Shown in pieces: positions 7,376 through 13,747 of a stretch of DNA of 20,931 bases. Positions within the stretch are counted from its first letter, which is position 1; each line of letters opens with the position of its first letter. Source of the stretch: Bacteroidales bacterium UBA6340 (GTDB lineage: Bacteria; Bacteroidota; Bacteroidia; Bacteroidales; Paludibacteraceae); NCBI GenBank assembly GCA_002440265.1, contig DJSG01000006.1, positions 1 through 20,931 on the forward strand. The letters are read 5' to 3'. The notes under the pieces are model-generated. The model saw nothing but the letters and a program-made list of their open reading frames with translations, had not been told where the DNA came from and searched no databases. A program made the position numbers and the translations under genes.

Positions 7376-7527
7376 GCGCAAAGTTACTTCTTTTTTCTGA
7401 GATATACAAATAAAAAGGTATCAGACGACGATTTAAGATCTTGTGGGTAAGTAAGTTATAACAGTCTGAACAGCATATACGCTTGTGCTATAATACAAAC
7501 AAGACAAATCTATAAGAGTCAGAAATG
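7374..7527. repeat. Upstream regulatory module, copy B (direct repeat of 1728-1880)
   Basis: Second copy of the ~150-bp module, in the same orientation as copy A. The first 26 nt, the -33 box region and two blocks near 7471-7500 are identical; the remainder differs by substitutions and gaps of 1-3 nt. Downstream of it towards the gene, the leaders of the two operons are unrelated, so similarity ends at about the transcription start. Confidence 0.85.
7379..7410 (-). promoter_or_regulatory. Bacteroidetes-type promoter of the FokI-like operon
   Basis: Minus strand: TTTG (7407-7410), 20-bp spacer, TAACTTTG (7379-7386). Spacer and boxes are almost identical to the ABC-3C promoter. The expected start is near 7371, giving a leader of about 130 nt before the ATG at 7240, much longer than the ~20 nt in the ABC-3C operon. 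Confidence 0.85.
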
Positions 7528-7557
7528 GTAGAGTCAGGAACTTCTGTAAAGGAGTCT

Positions 7558-7599
7558 ATCCCTTGCATGTGGGTTGCGCATCCCTTGCTTATCCCTTGC
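7558..7599. repeat. Three short direct repeats of ATCCCTTGC
   Basis: The 9-mer ATCCCTTGC occurs at 7558, 7580 and 7591, two of them only 2 nt apart. They mark the point where the AT-rich island meets the truncated RND gene and could be footprints of the event that joined them. Confidence 0.6.
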
Positions 7600-7658
7600 T
7601 GTTTGGCGCGAGGGTGAAAGGGGGAAAGAAAGGAATAGGCGAGGGGGGGGATATTGGA

Positions 7659-8618
7659 ATGGATTTACGTATTTGCCGTGATGCTTTTTCTTCTTTCATC
7701 AACCGTGTCCGCGAGGACGAGGCAACGCGGTTGGGCATCACCGAGACCACGCTCTCGCTTTATCTGAGCAGTCTGACCAACGGCACCCAACTGACCACCG
7801 TCTGGGAGGGCGACTACGGCGTACCCGTGCTGCTCTATACGGCGGGGGCGGACAAGATGACGATTGACCAACTGCAAGACCTGATGATACCTACCGCCTA
7901 CCCGACCGTGTGGGTGCCGCTGCGCCAAGTGGCAACACTCACCCCCGAATGGCACCGCGCGTCTATCAAGCACCGCAACTCGGTGAGAACAATCACCGTG
8001 GGTTGCGACCTGCGGGGCACGACCAGCCAGGTAGCCGCCGAGAAGAAAGTGAAAGCGTGGATACACGACAACCTGCACGACCTGCCCGAGGGAGTAAGTA
8101 TCTCCTACGGCGGACTGAGTGCCATCAACGGCGAGATGATACCGCAGATTATGTGGAGCGTGGTGGCGGCGTTGTTGGTAATGTTCGTGCTGCTCCTCTA
8201 CCATTTCGGCAAAATCTCATTGGCACTGCTCACGCTGTCAAGTGCCGTACTCTGTATCTTCGGGGCGTTTGTGGGGCTGTATGTGTTCGGGTTGGACATC
8301 TCCATCACGGCGGTACTGGGTATAGTGAGTCTGATAGGTGTGATTGTGCGCAATGCGATAATGATGTACGAGTATGCGGAGGACTTGCGCCACAAGGGCT
8401 ACAGCGTGCGTGAGGCGGCTTACGAGGCAGGTATGCGGCGTATGCGTCCTATCTTCCTCACCACCGCCACCACCGCCCTCGGCGTGCTGCCGATGATTAT
8501 TGCCCATACGAGCCTGTGGATGCCGATGGGTGTGGTGATATGCTTCGGCTCGCTCCTCACCCTCCCGCTCACCATCACCGTCCTGCCCGTAGTCTATTGG
8601 AAGAAGTACGGGAAGTAG
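7659..8618 (+). pseudogene. 5'-truncated RND (AcrB/HAE1-type) efflux permease, C-terminal third
   Basis: About 320 codons (ATG at 7659; the open frame extends to 7563) matching only the end of RND permeases, which are normally about 1,000-1,050 aa. Residues ~15-55 (EDEATRLGI, TTVWEGDYGVPV) correspond to the porter/docking region, GVSISYGG to the last periplasmic strand, and then come TM8 to TM12: MWSVVAALLVMFVLLLY, LALLTLSSAVLCIFGAFVG, TAVLGIVSLIGVIVRNAIMM, PIFLTTATTALGVLPMIIA and MGVVICFGSLLTLPLTITVL. TM1-TM7, including the proton-relay Asp pair of TM4, are missing, so it cannot pump. The first ~14 codons do not look like the family, placing the break near 7700. Base composition is GC-richer than the island on its left. 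The likely cause is deletion or replacement when the defence island arrived. Confidence 0.88.
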
Positions 8619-8701
8619 GGATTAGAGATTAGAGATTAGAGTATTGCTCCTATCTTCGTCTCCCTAATTCTCTATTCTCTAATCCCTAATCTCTAATCCC
8701 T
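8617..8701 (+). terminator. Large hairpin after the RND remnant (heptamer repeats)
   Basis: 8617-8641 pairs with 8677-8701 at 24 of 25 positions around a 35-nt loop. The stem is made of TTAGAGA/TTAGGGA heptamers on one arm and their complement on the other. It begins at the stop codon of the RND remnant. It has no T-tract, so termination is plausible but not of classic form. Confidence 0.55.
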
Positions 8702-8757
8702 AACCCCTAATCTCTAATCCCTAACCCTTAATCCCTACCCCCTAATCCCTAACAAAA
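8617..8757. repeat. Degenerate heptamer array, TTAGGGA/TTAGAGA type
   Basis: About three heptamers read on the plus strand at 8617-8641, and roughly eleven in opposite orientation (CTAATCC, CTAATCT, CTAACCC variants) at 8667-8757. The array fills the space between the RND remnant and the lipoprotein promoter. Confidence 0.8.
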
Positions 8758-8779
8758 TTTGCACACCTGCAAATTTTGT
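8752..8779. promoter_or_regulatory. Perfect palindrome overlapping the promoter (candidate operator)
   Basis: ACAAAATTTGCA and its exact reverse complement TGCAAATTTTGT flank CACC: a 12-bp perfect inverted repeat with a 4-nt spacer. It covers the -33 box and most of the spacer of the lipoprotein promoter, ending 2 nt before the -7 box, so a dimeric regulator bound there would block or control RNA polymerase. Confidence 0.65.
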
Positions 8780-8789
8780 CGTACCTTTG
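8758..8789 (+). promoter_or_regulatory. Promoter of the small lipoprotein gene
   Basis: TTTG (8758-8761), 20-bp spacer, TACCTTTG (8782-8789); expected start near 8796. The first ATG after it (8799) meets a stop three codons on, so it is not the gene's start. Confidence 0.8.
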
Positions 8790-8845
8790 CACCGAAAATG
8801 AATTATTAACCTTAAAATCATACCCCAAAAATAAAACAACGAATT

Positions 8846-9256
8846 TTGGTCTATGCTGCAAGTGCGGTTATCCTCTTGTTGGCAAGTTGTCAATCTCGTT
8901 TTACATTGCAGCACTACCTGCATAATGCAACAGGGCAGGAGATTGTAGTAAGTACTCGCGAGGGGAAGTTTGATACAATTGCAGTCTCTGCTTATTACCT
9001 TCTTGAACAAGAACAATTGGTTGACGGAGGGAAATATACACCTTCTCTAAACTCGGACGAACCTTTGCATATATATTTCAACAATGTATGCTACCAAGTT
9101 GACAGAAACGACGCAAAGTCTTGTCTTTGGAGTGAAGCATATCGTGCAGGTACAAATGAAGAAGTTGCGCAATTGGGTAAAGATGTACTTAATGCAGAAA
9201 TACGCATTTTTGACTTGACAGAAGAAAGTATAATATCACAGATTACAAAAGAGTAA
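8846..9256 (+). CDS. Small secreted lipoprotein, family not recognised
   Basis: 136 aa from TTG at 8846. A hydrophobic stretch (VYAASAVILLLASC) ends in a lipobox LASC, so a lipid-anchored periplasmic or outer-membrane protein of about 120 mature residues is expected. The TTG start leaves no positive n-region. Reading five codons further up gives KQRIL in frame, a normal n-region, preceded by ATA (8831) where ATG would be expected, with no other candidate start. Either an AUA or TTG start is used, or the start codon has been lost. The mature part is strand-rich with two Cys (NNVCYQV, KSCLWSEAY). Base composition is AT-richer than flanking core genes. A clear terminator follows. I do not recognise a family. 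Confidence 0.75.
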   Translation: MVYAASAVILLLASCQSRFTLQHYLHNATGQEIVVSTREGKFDTIAVSAYYLLEQEQLVDGGKYTPSLNSDEPLHIYFNNVCYQVDRNDAKSCLWSEAYRAGTNEEVAQLGKDVLNAEIRIFDLTEESIISQITKE

Positions 9257-9274
9257 TCTCCATATCTTATCAAC

Positions 9275-9313
9275 AGAAAAGAGTGTGCCATAATACTTGG
9301 AGCACTCTTTTCT
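9275..9313 (+). terminator. Terminator after the lipoprotein gene
   Basis: AGAAAAGAGTG (9275-9285) and its exact complement CACTCTTTTCT (9303-9313) form an 11-bp stem with a 17-nt loop. The right arm ends in T-rich sequence (TTTTCTTGTGTT), 19 nt after the stop codon. Confidence 0.75.
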
Positions 9314-9464
9314 TGTGTTATGAGTACGCAAAGTTCATACTTGTGTTAGGGGTAATAGAGCACTCAACCTCTCCCGTACTGTAAAAAAGCACAGAATTGC
9401 TGCTTCATAATCCATGCGGTGTTATTATCTTATTTTAGCAATTAGGAGTTTATGACGCTGTAAT

Positions 9465-9497
9465 CACTCGGGGTTCTCTCGGAGTTCTCTCGGCAAT
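9465..9497. repeat. Three degenerate 11-bp tandem units
   Basis: CACTCGGGGTT, CTCTCGGAGTT, CTCTCGGCAAT in immediate succession. The units resemble the CACTCGGCAAT array at the right end of the window (20881-20931). Confidence 0.7.
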
Positions 9498-9520
9498 AGT
9501 AGTATTTATTATTATTTATA

Positions 9521-9552
9521 ATTGCATAACTCATATATTTTGTGTAACTTTG
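9521..9552 (+). promoter_or_regulatory. Promoter of the aminotransferase gene
   Basis: ATTG (9521-9524), 20-bp spacer, TAACTTTG (9545-9552). Expected start near 9559, giving a leader of about 135 nt to the ATG at 9694. Confidence 0.75.
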
Positions 9553-9693
9553 CGGAGGTTTTACGGTACGGGCGGCGTATGCTTTTGTGTGAAACAGGAA
9601 AGAGTCTTGTCAGATGCAGGAGCGTGATGTGTAGGAACGTGGTGTAATACCGGTGCTTAAAAACAGAGAACTAATACTTAAATACTAATACAT

Positions 9694-11013
9694 ATGTTTC
9701 CATTAGACAAACAGTTGGTTGACCAGACCTGTATTGATTTCGGTCTGCGCAACGCACACGAGTTGGGCAATGCCAGTATCCGCCAGTTGGTAGGCGTAGT
9801 GAAAGACATTGAGCGCGCTACGGGCGAGGAGTTTATTCATATGGAGTTGGGTGAACCCGGACTGCCTGCCGAGCAGGTGGGTATCGAAGCCGAGCATCAG
9901 GCTTTGCTCAACGGCTATGCAGCGCACTATCCTGTCATCACCGGTATTCCCGAAGTGAAGCACTGGGGCAGCGAGTTCGTTCGTGCCTTTGTAGGATTGG
10001 ATATTCCGGACGATTGCATCGTGCCTACTGTGGGGAGTATGCAGGCCGCCTTTGCACTCAATCTCACCATGTCGCAACTTGACAAGGAGCGCGACATGGT
10101 GTTGTTCATCGATCCCTGTTTCCCTGTTCAGAAACAGCAATGCAAGGTTATCGGCGTGCGCGTGGATTGTTTCGATGTAGCCGACTTCCGCGGCGAGGCA
10201 TTGGAGGAAGAACTGGAGCGGCACTTCCAGACCGGTCGTATCGCAGCCATGCTGTTCTCCAACCCGAACAACCCCTCATGGATGTGCCTGACCGAGCGCG
10301 AACTGGAGATTATAGGTCGTTTGGCAACCAAGTATAACGTGCTGGTAATAGAGGACTTAGCCTACCTCAATATGGACTTCCGCGAGAAACGCGGCGTGCC
10401 ATACGAGCCGCCCTACCAACCGTCTGTAGGTCGCTACACGAACAACTGCGTGCACATGATTTCATGCTCGAAGATGTTCTCCTACGCAGGTCAGCGTGGT
10501 GCCATCGTAGCCATGAACCCCGTATTGGCACACCGCACCTTCCCCTCGTTGGCAGAACGCTATGGCAACGACGGACAGTTCTTGCGTAACTTCGTGTATA
10601 TCATCCTGTACAGCCTGTCATCGGGCGTGACGCACTCCGTGCAATTTGCCATGGCGGCGATGTTCCGTGCGGCATGCCAGGGGAAGATACACTTTGTGGA
10701 GAACACACGCGAGTACGCCCGCCGCGCTGCCAAAATAAAAGAGATAATGGTGCGCAACGGTTTCCATGTGGTTTACGACAAAGATGCCGACGGCAAGGAC
10801 GTGGGCGACGGCTTCTTCTTTACTTTCGGCTACAAGGATTGGACTGGTGAGCAACTGCTCAACAAACTGATTTACTATGGAGTATCGGCTATTGCATTGG
10901 GCAGCACGGGGGCACAACGCGAAGGTATGCGCGGCTGTGCATCATGTATCCGCGATGACCAATACGAGGAACTTGACCGCCGTCTTGCCGCTTTCAACAG
11001 GGATTTCCAATAG
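9694..11013 (+). CDS. PLP-dependent class I/II aminotransferase
   Basis: 439 aa, fold-type I aminotransferase. Visible hallmarks are ELGEPGLP near residue 51, the substrate/cofactor segment NPNNP (190-194), D221-L-A-Y224 that contacts the pyridine nitrogen and 3'-OH of PLP, and the Schiff-base lysine K260 in SCSKMFSYAGQRGA. A conserved Arg is in GCASCIR near the C-terminus. It is cytosolic, without a signal. The substrate cannot be read from sequence; the class includes aspartate, alanine and aromatic aminotransferases. It is monocistronic, with its own promoter, a G-rich leader and a strong hairpin after it. The ATG at 9694 is preceded by an AT-rich stretch, as is usual in this phylum. Confidence 0.9.
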   Translation: MFPLDKQLVDQTCIDFGLRNAHELGNASIRQLVGVVKDIERATGEEFIHMELGEPGLPAEQVGIEAEHQALLNGYAAHYPVITGIPEVKHWGSEFVRAFVGLDIPDDCIVPTVGSMQAAFALNLTMSQLDKERDMVLFIDPCFPVQKQQCKVIGVRVDCFDVADFRGEALEEELERHFQTGRIAAMLFSNPNNPSWMCLTERELEIIGRLATKYNVLVIEDLAYLNMDFREKRGVPYEPPYQPSVGRYTNNCVHMISCSKMFSYAGQRGAIVAMNPVLAHRTFPSLAERYGNDGQFLRNFVYIILYSLSSGVTHSVQFAMAAMFRAACQGKIHFVENTREYARRAAKIKEIMVRNGFHVVYDKDADGKDVGDGFFFTFGYKDWTGEQLLNKLIYYGVSAIALGSTGAQREGMRGCASCIRDDQYEELDRRLAAFNRDFQ

Positions 11014-11045
11014 GAAAGCAGGACATAACACAGGTTATTCGTTAT

Positions 11046-11078
11046 GGGGGTGCGTCAGAATCAAGATGACGCACCCTC
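11046..11078. terminator. Bidirectional hairpin between convergent genes
   Basis: GGGTGCGTCA (11048-11057) and TGACGCACCC (11067-11076) form a perfect 10-bp GC-rich stem with a 9-nt loop, extendable by a G-U and a G-C pair. It sits between the convergent aminotransferase and the membrane glycosyltransferase-like gene and has no long T-tract on either side. Confidence 0.7.
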
Positions 11079-11083
11079 ATCAG

Positions 11084-12553
11084 TTAGAGCATACCCCGGC
11101 CTGCAAGTTTGAACCAGTTCCAAGCAACAGCGGCAATAAACATCAGCACACACCAGATGCGGAACCAACGTTTGTACTTCGGATTGCGCATATAAGAGAT
11201 GCCATACGCGGCAAACATCATCGCGAAAGGCACAGAAGGCAAGTGAAACCGCTCCGATTGGGCGAAAGAAGAGAAGGCTAACACCACCAAGTAGCCACAG
11301 ATAACGGCGATAGGCAATACGTGTTTGCGCCAGTCACCAGTAAGCAAAAGGATAAACAACGCCAAGATAGTGAAGAAAGAAGTGATATTCTTGACAAAGT
11401 TGCCGCCATGTATCATTTTCAGGTTCTCCTGTCCGGGTGTCTCGGTCATGGTAGGGAACGGGATAGTGAATATCATCGGTGCGAAGACCGCCGCACCGGC
11501 ATACTTGGCAAACTTCTGTGTGTGCCCGCCTTCGTCCACACGGGTAGCGCGCCATTCCATGTTGCCCTTTTGCTCAGACCCACGTGTCTGCCACATAGCA
11601 CGCACACTGTTGCCGATACCCGTGTTATTGAGCATGACAATTCCTACGATGGTAAATGCCACGCCTATCAATAAGATACGCCTCCCCCACCCGACGACAC
11701 GGTCGCTGCTGAGCAACAAAGCGCACAGGAAAGCCAGCACAAGCACCGCCGCCAGTGCTGTTCGTATGGTAAACAATGCTCCCGGGATTAGCATCAATGC
11801 GGCCGTGGGTCCGAAAGTCAGTTTGCCACGACGGAGGATATAGTCCGCCCGCTCGGCAAACAGCACGGCAAGGAACACCATCTCCGTCTCCTTGAGGTGC
11901 AGACCGCAATAATAAATGAGGTTGGGCATCAGCATACATAGGATACCCGCTATCCGCCCTGTGCTCTCGCCAAAGTTGCGCGCCGCCAATTTGTATATCA
12001 ACAATGCCGTCCACGCACTCCATACCGCTTTGAGGAGACGCGTAATCAATATACTGTCATCGGTAAGGAAATACACAAACGACAAGTAGAAAGGATAGCC
12101 CAAGTCGGAATAGTCAGCACCACTGTAGGCGGTGAAAGCAGGAAACAAATTCCAATTTCCCTCGCGCAGAAGGTCGGCACCATACCGCCCTAACTCGTTA
12201 TAAAACCCCACATCCGCCGCGTCAAACTCGAACGGGGCACCCGTCATAGCGATATAGAACCAATAGGAGAACAGTACGTACACTATGCGAATGCCTAATG
12301 CCGTTCCTAACAGCCGTTTGGCAAAAGTCATTGGTGAAATACGCGCCCACTGCTTGGTACAGTGATTGGCAAAATAGAAGAATCCACAGACTTCCGCCAA
12401 GCCGAACAACCACCAATACCACGCAAGGGCATAACGCAGATACAGCATGTTGCACGCCAGCAACGCCAACACGTAGGTCAGCATTGCCGCATTCGTTATG
12501 CTGCGCGGCACGAACACCAAAGGCATCGTATTGGGTAGCGACTTGTACTGCAT
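11084..12553 (-). CDS. Polytopic membrane protein, GT-C-type glycosyltransferase-like
   Basis: 489 aa with about ten hydrophobic membrane segments. The first periplasmic loop after TM3 is rich in Asp/Tyr (PFEFDAADVGFYNELGRYG, then FTAYSGADYSDLGYPFYL), the arrangement of polyprenyl-phosphate-sugar-dependent GT-C enzymes (GT39/ArnT/PMT-like), where loop-1 acidic residues are catalytic. A polar loop follows around residues 320-390 (WQTRGSEQKGNMEWRATR). It would transfer a sugar to lipid, glycan or protein on the periplasmic side of the inner membrane. It follows the GT4 gene by 58 nt and has its own promoter at 12568-12599. The exact family and acceptor are unknown; an O-antigen ligase/polymerase-like role is less likely. 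Confidence 0.72.
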   Translation of the reverse strand: MQYKSLPNTMPLVFVPRSITNAAMLTYVLALLACNMLYLRYALAWYWWLFGLAEVCGFFYFANHCTKQWARISPMTFAKRLLGTALGIRIVYVLFSYWFYIAMTGAPFEFDAADVGFYNELGRYGADLLREGNWNLFPAFTAYSGADYSDLGYPFYLSFVYFLTDDSILITRLLKAVWSAWTALLIYKLAARNFGESTGRIAGILCMLMPNLIYYCGLHLKETEMVFLAVLFAERADYILRRGKLTFGPTAALMLIPGALFTIRTALAAVLVLAFLCALLLSSDRVVGWGRRILLIGVAFTIVGIVMLNNTGIGNSVRAMWQTRGSEQKGNMEWRATRVDEGGHTQKFAKYAGAAVFAPMIFTIPFPTMTETPGQENLKMIHGGNFVKNITSFFTILALFILLLTGDWRKHVLPIAVICGYLVVLAFSSFAQSERFHLPSVPFAMMFAAYGISYMRNPKYKRWFRIWCVLMFIAAVAWNWFKLAGRGML

Positions 12554-12567
12554 TCTCTTTCAGCGCA

Positions 12568-12599
12568 CAAAGATAGTATTTTGGTGGCAGATATGCAAT
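12568..12599 (-). promoter_or_regulatory. Internal promoter of the GT-C-like gene
   Basis: Minus strand: ATTG (12596-12599), 20-bp spacer, TATCTTTG (12568-12575). The start would fall near 12561, only about 8 nt from the ATG at 12553, so the mRNA would be nearly leaderless. Confidence 0.65.
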
Positions 12600-12611
12600 A
12601 GATGCTGACAA

Positions 12612-13724
12612 TTACAGCGTCCTATACACATCATAGAGTTGCTGCAAGTGGTGTGCAATGCTATAGTGTTGTCTAACTTGTGACGCTATCTGCCGGGTCT
12701 GTAGTTGTGCCGTCTCTCTGTTTTGAATGAACGCCTTGAAATGCCGCCAAAGGTCCTCCGTATTACCTGTCCGGTAGAGCGTTGCCCATTCGCCATGGTG
12801 GGTAATTTCCGTCATCACCTCATAATCGTTCACAAAGACGGGTACGCCCGCCGCCATAGCCTCTACCACGGCAATGCCAAACGTGTCATGGTCGGTAGCA
12901 TAGACAAAAGCATCCAACTGCCTGAGAATCTGCGGGACATCGCTGCGACTGCCCAGGAAATGAACAGAATCTTGCAGGTGGTGTTGGTCGCAGAAGCGCA
13001 CACAGTCATCATAACGCCAGGGCTCTGTGTCATCCTTCTTGCCGATGAAATAGAAGTCAAAAGGTATGCGATTCTGCGCCAGACGAAGCAGAAATTGACA
13101 CAGGGAACTTTGTGCGCGGACGCGCACAAAGTTCCCCACCATCGCCAATTTCATTCCCCGCGAAGCGGGGTCGATTTTTGAAGGCAATGCAGGATTGGGC
13201 AAATCTGTTGTGTCCAACTTGGAAAAATCTATGCCATTGTACACGACATGCGTCTTTTCCGTATTGCCGAAAGCGTAGTGCTGCAGGTAGTGCTGTTGTT
13301 GTGCCTTGCTGACAAAGCATACAGCATCACTCCAACGGATACTCAACTGTATGAGTGCTTTTTGCCACCACGTGCAGCCATAGTCGTAACCATGGAATGT
13401 TTGTACGACTTTGATATCTGTACCATGTGTGGCTAATCCGGCATAAAGGGCATCGAGGTATTGCTGGGCATGGACGACAGTCACCTGTTGCCCTTGCAGC
13501 AGATGACGCAAGCGTCGTACGTAAGCAAAGATGTTATGGTGCACAGGTGCACAGTGCAAGAAGGGTGGTGTTGTAGCATAAAACTCATCGCGATAGACAC
13601 CACCTTTGCGATGAATACCTACAAAAGGAAACGAGGCGATACTTGCGCTGCGAAAGACATCCAAAAGCAACGTTTCCGTTCCGCCGCGATTGAGTGAACC
13701 TAATAAATATGCTACTTTCAACAC
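12612..13724 (-). CDS. Glycosyltransferase family 4 (GT-B fold)
   Basis: About 370 aa from the GTG at 13724, which opens as the family does, (M)LKVAYLLGSLNRGGTE, with the nucleotide-sugar loop GGTE. The open frame runs up to 13796 but would overlap the thioesterase gene, so I rejected the longer start. The N-lobe has VVHAQQYLDAL and TFHGYDYG; the C-lobe has KLAMVGNFV, FYFIGKKDD, FLGSRSDVP and the donor-binding motif DTFGIAVVEAMAAG, which ends in the conserved Glu. The first acid of the E-x7-E motif is Asp here. It transfers a sugar from an NDP-donor in the cytosol, probably for surface glycan or LPS. Two GC-rich palindromes lie inside the gene (13103-13136, 13156-13170). Confidence 0.87.
   Translation of the reverse strand: MLKVAYLLGSLNRGGTETLLLDVFRSASIASFPFVGIHRKGGVYRDEFYATTPPFLHCAPVHHNIFAYVRRLRHLLQGQQVTVVHAQQYLDALYAGLATHGTDIKVVQTFHGYDYGCTWWQKALIQLSIRWSDAVCFVSKAQQQHYLQHYAFGNTEKTHVVYNGIDFSKLDTTDLPNPALPSKIDPASRGMKLAMVGNFVRVRAQSSLCQFLLRLAQNRIPFDFYFIGKKDDTEPWRYDDCVRFCDQHHLQDSVHFLGSRSDVPQILRQLDAFVYATDHDTFGIAVVEAMAAGVPVFVNDYEVMTEITHHGEWATLYRTGNTEDLWRHFKAFIQNRETAQLQTRQIASQVRQHYSIAHHLQQLYDVYRTL
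13103..13136. repeat. Perfect 16-bp palindrome inside the GT4 gene
   Basis: GGGAACTTTGTGCGCG, two bases (GA), then CGCGCACAAAGTTCCC: a perfect 34-bp inverted repeat. It is kept in frame and codes GNFVRVRAQSSL of the GT4 inter-lobe region. Confidence 0.95.
13156..13170. repeat. Second GC-rich palindrome inside the GT4 gene
   Basis: CCCCGC-GAA-GCGGGG: a perfect 6-bp stem with a 3-nt loop, 20 bp from the larger palindrome, followed by TCGATTTTTG. It is in frame, coding DPASRG. Confidence 0.85.
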
Positions 13725-13747
13725 CGTATATTTTTGTGATGGAGACC

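Larger units (their letters stand above)
7256..7658. other. Intergenic junction between defence island and core region
   Basis: From left to right it holds the 5' leader of the restriction-modification operon (about 7256-7371), the promoter module copy B, three copies of ATCCCTTGC (7558-7566, 7580-7588, 7591-7599), then G-rich sequence with a run of eight G (7643-7650) just before the truncated efflux gene. Base composition changes visibly from AT-rich to GC-richer near 7600. No integrase, tRNA or transposase is present. Confidence 0.65.
9314..9693. other. Intergenic region ahead of the aminotransferase
   Basis: No convincing gene or known RNA is visible in 9314-9464. It then holds three 11-bp tandem units (9465-9497), the aminotransferase promoter (9521-9552) and a leader of about 135 nt. 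The leader is rich in G (GGAGG, GGGCGG, AGGAGCG), unlike the usual AT-rich Bacteroidetes leader, and I could not match it to a riboswitch class I know. Confidence 0.55.

Noticed and set aside
1728..7527. Insertion sequence or integrative element bounded by the 150-bp repeats
   Set aside because: No transposase, integrase or terminal inverted repeats inside; the repeats are direct and coincide with promoters, so a duplicated regulatory module fits better.
8617..8757. Telomere or CRISPR array
   Set aside because: Heptamers are degenerate, in both orientations and internal to a chromosome segment; no spacer structure and no cas genes.
9314..9464. A small RNA gene or tRNA in the spacer
   Set aside because: No cloverleaf, T-loop or recognisable RNA motif, and no good promoter on either strand.
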